From: Haemonchus contortus
Taxonomy: Eukaryota > Nematoda > Chromadorea > Rhabditida > Trichostrongylidae
NCBI GenBank assembly: GCA_000469685.2
Contig: LS997567.1
Coordinates: 26,280,722 to 26,344,721 of the forward strand
DNA length: 64,000 nucleotides
Direction of reading: 5' to 3'
The notes beneath the pieces are model-generated. The model ran no database searches, was not told the origin of the DNA, and worked only from the letters and a program-made list of their open reading frames with translations. Both the position numbers and the translations under genes were made by a program. Below are positions 59,654-64,000 of the stretch, piece by piece (positions within the stretch are counted from its first letter, which is position 1; each line of letters starts with the position of its first letter).

Positions 59654-60210
59654 CCCATTGACGACCATGCAGTCCACCTGTGGACTGCAGTTGTACCTTT
59701 TGTTTTATTCATCTAAATTTCCACTTTCTTTCAATTCTTCTTCTCAAAACATTACATCAGGCCTAAATGGAACTACTACATACAGCGTGGTCCTAGAAAA
59801 CCTTCTAATTCTGCAATTGTAAAGGTGTTTTTTCGAAGAAGTACACTACCTTGGTGAACTTTTCGTTCGTTGAGCAACTTCAAAAAATGGGATATTTTGA
59901 AAAAACGGTCGTCATTAGCATTTTGAAATGCCAAGCTCGTAAAAATCCCCCGAAACGATTTCTGGTAATGACTAATCCATTGGCGACCACGCCTTTTACA
60001 TTGTCCTTACATAAACTTTTAATTTATTTTACAAATGTAGTTGGAAGTGAATGATTCGCAGACCACGATGTCCAAGATTCTCTGGAAGGTTGTGAGCTCA
60101 GCTGATACTTGAAAACATGGAAAAATTATTAGAACATTTGATAAATAATATGAATACTACAGGAGCACGATATGGTGTGGCCCGCCGGCCGGCCATGAGT
60201 CGTCAATGGG
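59654..60210. mobile_element. piggyBac-type MITE P2
   Basis: 557 bp with TTAA at 59650-59653 and 60211-60214, ends CCCATTGACGACCATG and, inverted, CCCATTGACGACTCATG. The left subterminal palindrome is GCAGTCCACCTGTGGACTGC; the right has GGCCGGCC. Homologous to P1 in opposite orientation (shared TTTGTTTTATTCATCTA and CTTCGTTCGTTGAACAA-type words). Located 301 bp downstream (minus sense) of the VAIK exon. Confidence 0.9.
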
Positions 60211-60501
60211 TTAAATTATTCATCAGTCTCTCCATAAATGGCTGATGTCCCATTCGGAAGTCTAATCTCAGTGCGGCATGCCGATCCTTCCACTTCCACT
60301 GCCTAATCGAGCTTTTTTATAATGACTAACCAATGCTAATCGTGATCGAACCAAGCCTCTAAGGAACTACCCTTATTCACTCCACCGGCGTGCTTGGCTA
60401 GGGCAGACTCAGAAAACTTCTCACTAGGGAAAACTAATCGAACATCACAGGAAGTTAGTAATCAGAAGCTCAAGAAGAGAACCAAAACGGTCTTTCTTTC
60501 A

Positions 60502-60624
<123 letters not shown>

Positions 60625-60639
60625 TCACTGCTATCCCAC

Positions 60640-61095
60640 ACGCCAAGGGTATTTGTTTGTCAGTGTGTGTGACACCTTGGCATTTGCGGCATGAATGGAC
60701 ATAGCGGGAGAGGGCAAGGTAGGCGCAAAAATCGTTCCTTTGATCTAGGACATTTAAATTTGGTGCGTGTTAAAATTTGTTCCTCTAGACCTGAAGCGCT
60801 TAAATTTGGAAAGATGCAGGCGGTAGCATGAAAACACTGGTAGTAGGACTATGGAGGGAGCGTACGCGAGGTGAGCGTAATTGGGAGTAAACTGCTATTG
60901 CGCAGTAACGTTGGAATAAGTGGGGAATGAGCCACCTTACTCAAACATCATAGCCTGAGCAGGACGTCGCTGACGTTACAGGTGCTCACGAAGTGTGTCG
61001 GTTGGGATGTGTTCAGTTGGCAAATCATAACTCCTTTTCTCCTGTACCGAAGGGTCCAGATTTCCTGTGATGGAAATGATGCGGCGGCAGACCAA
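60640..61095 (+). repeat. Family C relic
   Basis: Contains a short TTTG/TGTG run, CATTTAAATTTGG and CTTAAATTTGGAAAGATGCA units, and AATCATAACTCCTTTTCTCC, parallel to the copy at 19.8-20.5 kb. It lies in the short intron between two hpk-1 exons. Confidence 0.5.
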
Positions 61096-61202
61096 CGTTA
61101 ACACGAAAAGGAGCAGAGCCCGTGTGAGCCGGGGCACTCGACTGGTGAAATGAACAAATGATAATTATTAGACAGCTCTAAAAAATAGCATTCAATTAGT
61201 AC

Positions 61203-61286
61203 CTGCCCAAAAGTCCCTTTACCCAGGAACTCCAAGACTTCGTACTGATTACCGTAGGGCGACACGAGGACTTCATTTTTGATCAG
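61203..61286 (-). CDS. hpk-1: hpk-1 exon: glycine-rich loop
   Basis: Minus strand, acceptor TTTTTTTCAG, 28 codons LIKNEVLVSPYGNQYEVLEF then LGKGTFGQ, donor GTACTA. GKGTFGQV binds ATP phosphates; YEVLEFLGKGTFGQ is a HIPK hallmark. Phase 0 at both ends. Confidence 0.97.
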
Positions 61287-61499
61287 CTGAAAAAAAACAG
61301 AGGAAAATAAAATTCGCAAAAAATAAAAAGAAACGCAGAAACGTACGTAAACCACTTGCTCCTGTGAGTATACGAGTTTACCTAAGGATTAGGCTCCTTT
61401 GCACCTATACTCGATCGCCTGCGAAGCGTTTTCGATTATTTGCTTACCTGCCGATCTAGACCAGCGAGAGACAGCATGCAAAGCAAATTGCATTCGTGA

Positions 61500-62455
61500 A
61501 AAGCTTTCACCATTCCGAATTTTAGCAAATAATGCGCAATAGCAATATGTCGTCGGCAAACATATTACAGGTGATGCCCTCTTCAGCAATAACAGCAGGC
61601 AAGCCATATACATAAACCGCAAAAAGAAGAGGAGATAAAACGCCTCCTTGGGGAACACCCGAGGGAGAATCTCGGATAGAAGAAAGTTTGCCAATGAGTA
61701 TCACTTGGAAGGTACGATTCTCAAGAAAGGCTCCTATCAAGAAACTATCCGCGGATGAATACCCACTTGAGTGAGCTTTAAAACCAGGAGTTCGTGAGAC
61801 TCGGTCAAAGGCCTTCTGAAAATCGAGAAAAACCACAACACTTTCCTTAGTGTCCAGCGCAGCAGTCCATTCACTTAATGATTCCAGCATTAACGCCTCA
61901 GTAGACTTGCCTTTGCTAAATCCATGTTGACAGCTAGGCAAAACACGATTGAGTTCAAGGCGACCGACGATTCTCTTCTTCAAAATTTTCTCAAACACTC
62001 GACAAAAAAAGAAATATGGGTCTGAAATTCTGCGGATCATAACCAGGTTTTTCAATAAAGGCATGCTTCCATCTATTGGGGACCCCTCCACGACAAAAGA
62101 TCAAAGTGAAGGGGTATTCCAAGGGAGAAGAAATCTTGGAAGAAATTATTTTAATTAACTGGAAGGGAATGCCATCCGGTGTTGCAGAGAAGCGACTATG
62201 CCACTTAGAAAGAAGCTCAAAAATCTCACGACGATCAAATCATGCAGTATTCTCCATAGTTGGAAACAAAGTGTATACGGAGCTAAGGCTATAAGGCGGA
62301 GCTGCAACTGGCTCAAAGTGCGAATAAAAATTGGCAAAATAGCAGCAAGTAAATTTGCTCTATCAAAACCAGAAGTCACAATTGAGCCAAGAGTTGACAA
62401 AATATTATCGCAATGGAAACACACAATTCCCCAACTCGACTGCAGGCAGACTAGT
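61500..62455 (-). pseudogene. CR1-like reverse transcriptase fragment
   Basis: Minus strand: from about 62400 the text includes DGIPFQLIK, then at 62090-61522 a long open frame FEKILKKRIVGRLELNRVLP, VVVFLDFQKAFDRVSR, GVPQGGVLSPLLFAVYVYGL and NMFADDILLL. FADD and the fingers/palm motifs are intact. A stop follows directly, so thumb and C-terminus are lost. It belongs to the same broad group as the element at 54.5-59.2 kb but in reverse orientation, and is better preserved in the RT. Confidence 0.8.
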
Positions 62456-62524
62456 TAGCATATATTACGATGGCGCGACTTCAACTTTTACTTTGGTGTT
62501 GCTATTCTGAATAAAAAAATATTA

Positions 62525-63743
62525 TGTTGTTCGGAAAGAAATGCGCGTTGAATTTGTCCATTTATTTCTCTCCTACTATAGAAGATTCTTAGAACAGTTT
62601 TGTCTATTAGAGAGTGATTTTTATTGTGCATCTTTTGATATAGGTTTTTTCTGTCTACTTTTTTTGAAGAAAAAGTTTGGAAAAATGGTTACCGCACCAG
62701 TTGAACGACGCCAACAGAGCAACACGAGTGGCAATGGTCGGAATTCTTCTTCGTTGCTCCAAGAACAGTTTCCTCGACTCTGTTGTTACATCAGATCCAC
62801 TCACCCGCCTGTGGGGTGACCTCCCTTAAGCAGAGTTCTTGTGAACGACTTGAATACCACCGACAGTAGGCCGATGGAACGACAGTTGGAGATGTGCTCC
62901 TTCAACTTGAGGTAGTGGCTAAAGTGTTACGCAAGAAGGGTGTGAAGAGCGGTACTTCAAGAACGGAGCAAATTCGCACGGATATTGTCCAAACCTGGAG
63001 CTGTTCCTTTCTTCATGTTTCTTTTCGCGTTTGCCACCTCCGATTCTAGGATACCGTGGAGCTCTTCATAAGGTGGCATCGAACATATAGGCACAAAAAT
63101 GGAAGAACGAAAGAGTTTGGGTAGAAATCTTGAACGATGTTCTTCAAAGAACTGAGAAATGGATCTGCTTCGACAATGCAACGCGCAAAAGACAGTGGTT
63201 AGACGCCGGTGACACTCCCAAACCTACTCCGAAACCGGATGTACACGGCGAAAAGGTGAAGCTGTGTCTGGTGGAACAGCAAAGGTTTGGTGCACTTTGA
63301 AGTTCTGGATTCGGGTCACACAGCTACGGCGAACATCTACAAAGATCAATTGAACCGCGTGGATCAGGCACTGCGTCATCAAGGTGTCGAGCCGCTCGTC
63401 CGCATGTCGCGAAAATCACTAGAAAAAATTGAGGATTTGGGCTGGTAATTCCTGCCTCATCCGCCATACAGCCCGGAGCTGGTACCATTCGATTACCATC
63501 TGTTCCGGCCGATGCAGCAGTCCCTGGCCGAGAGAAGGTCCGCGAACCGCGAAGAAGTCTAACTCGAGGACTATTTGAGCCGCAGCCGGCCGGATTCTTC
63601 GAAAGAGGAATCCATTTTTTGCATATACGTTGCAACAAGTCATTAATAGCAATTCAGATTATCTTTTGAATTAATCTTGTTTAGCTTCGTTTCTATAATC
63701 AAAAATTTAAGGAACTCAAACGCGAATTTTTTTCCGAACAACC
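62525..63743 (+). mobile_element. Mariner element with internal RTE segment
   Basis: 1219 bp, flanked by TA (62523-62524 and 63744-63745), ends TGTTGTTCGGAAAGAAATGC and (inverted) GGTTGTTCGGAAAAAAATTC. The C-terminal transposase is readable in plus sense from 63181: KRQWLDAGDTPKPTPKPDVH, YFEVL-like FEVLDSGHTA, then a stop, PHPPYSPELVPFDYHLFRPM. The last block is the mariner DD34D third-Asp region (SPDLAPSDYHLF in relatives). The N-terminal half is replaced from about 62800 to 63180. Dead copy. Confidence 0.85.
62830..63181 (-). pseudogene. RTE reverse-transcriptase fragment inside mariner
   Basis: Minus-strand frame: ISQFFEEHRSRFLPKLFRSS, then ESEVANAKRNMKKGTAPGLD and NIRANLL, like the RTE segment before the RT (KMKKGTAPGPDxI..NLL). 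Downstream a shifted frame gives CRSIGLLSVVFKSFTRTL, matching NYRPICLLSVVYK. It abuts the TTAA word with GGTGACCTCCC at 62815-62829. Confidence 0.7.
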
Positions 63744-63973
63744 TAATATAATAATAATAGCAGTTTCTACCTTCAACAATCAATACCAGCAGCCATGTCT
63801 GACAGGGGCCAGAAGCCAAACAATTACGCTAGGCTATTCTGATGGAGAGTCTGTGGAGGTGCGAAATGATCTAGGTTATTACTGAAGCTTCTCAATCTTT
63901 TTTCTAATTACAGTACTGCACAGCAGATGCGATGAAACCGAAAAAAAACTGTTGTTAAATTGTCAAAACACAC

Positions 63974-64000
63974 CTGATACTCCCCTTCACCAGTTGGCTT
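63974..64000 (-). CDS. hpk-1: hpk-1 exon, partial: linker before the kinase
   Basis: Minus strand, last nine codons KPTGEGEYQ, donor GTGTGT at 63973. In HIPKs a GEGDYQ motif directly precedes the LVQHE/LIKNE segment of the next exon, and phase 0 agrees. The exon continues beyond the right edge. Confidence 0.85.

Noticed and set aside
63324..63652. Minus-strand ORFs with Gly/Arg-rich content
   Set aside because: Shadows of the plus-strand mariner transposase C-terminus.

Overview
The window is eukaryotic: it has spliced exons with GT/AG junctions, long introns and dense DNA transposons and non-LTR retrotransposons. The mix of RTE, CR1-like, Penelope-like, maT/Tc1/mariner, Merlin and piggyBac-type elements, plus a HIPK kinase closely resembling nematode HPK-1, points to a clade V nematode, probably a strongylid such as a hookworm. 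The species is an inference. I ran no alignments or searches; all family calls come from reading translated motifs and repeat ends.

Host gene. I can support one conserved host gene, an hpk-1 orthologue (homeodomain-interacting protein kinase) on the minus strand. Eight coding exons can be placed by homology and splice sites: 63974-64000 (runs off the right edge), 61203-61286, 60511-60603, 49619-49810, 49447-49554, 46553-46626, 41111-41239 and 10610-10694. They join in phase and read from just before the glycine loop, through [15 protein letters not shown] and APE, into the C-lobe. The part of the gene seen here covers more than 53 kb, with introns of about 30.4 kb and 10.7 kb. Most of the window is therefore hpk-1 intron filled with mobile DNA.

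Layout. 1-10.6 kb: a piggyBac transposase relic, a Penelope-like GIY-YIG gene split by a TTAA-inserted MITE, a foldback repeat family, and an RTE relic. 10.7-26.3 kb: a maT element interrupted by an RTE retrotransposon, tandem TTAA MITEs with a second TTAA MITE inside one of them, and a second RTE copy interrupted by a Tc1/Tc3-like element and by another MITE. 26.4-31.4 kb: a 5 kb simple-sequence array (TCTG/TATG, then a 9-bp unit TATCGTATG, then pure TATG) embedded in a dispersed repeat. 32.0-35.5 kb: a maT element with an intact DD37D transposase next to a satellite of about 115 bp monomers in 230 bp dimers. 36-41 kb: mariner relics, an LTR and an RTE fragment. 41-64 kb: the remaining hpk-1 exons, with introns holding MITEs, a 2.3 kb near-perfect palindrome with tRNA-like sequences, a CR1-like element split by a Merlin transposon, and a chimeric mariner.

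Most notable: (i) TTAA-flanked piggyBac-type MITEs whose ends share a 13-bp terminus but carry different subterminal palindromes at the same position; (ii) nested insertions with recognisable empty sites; (iii) the giant array inside a kinase intron; (iv) a satellite that appears to be an expanded copy of a dispersed repeat found elsewhere in the window.
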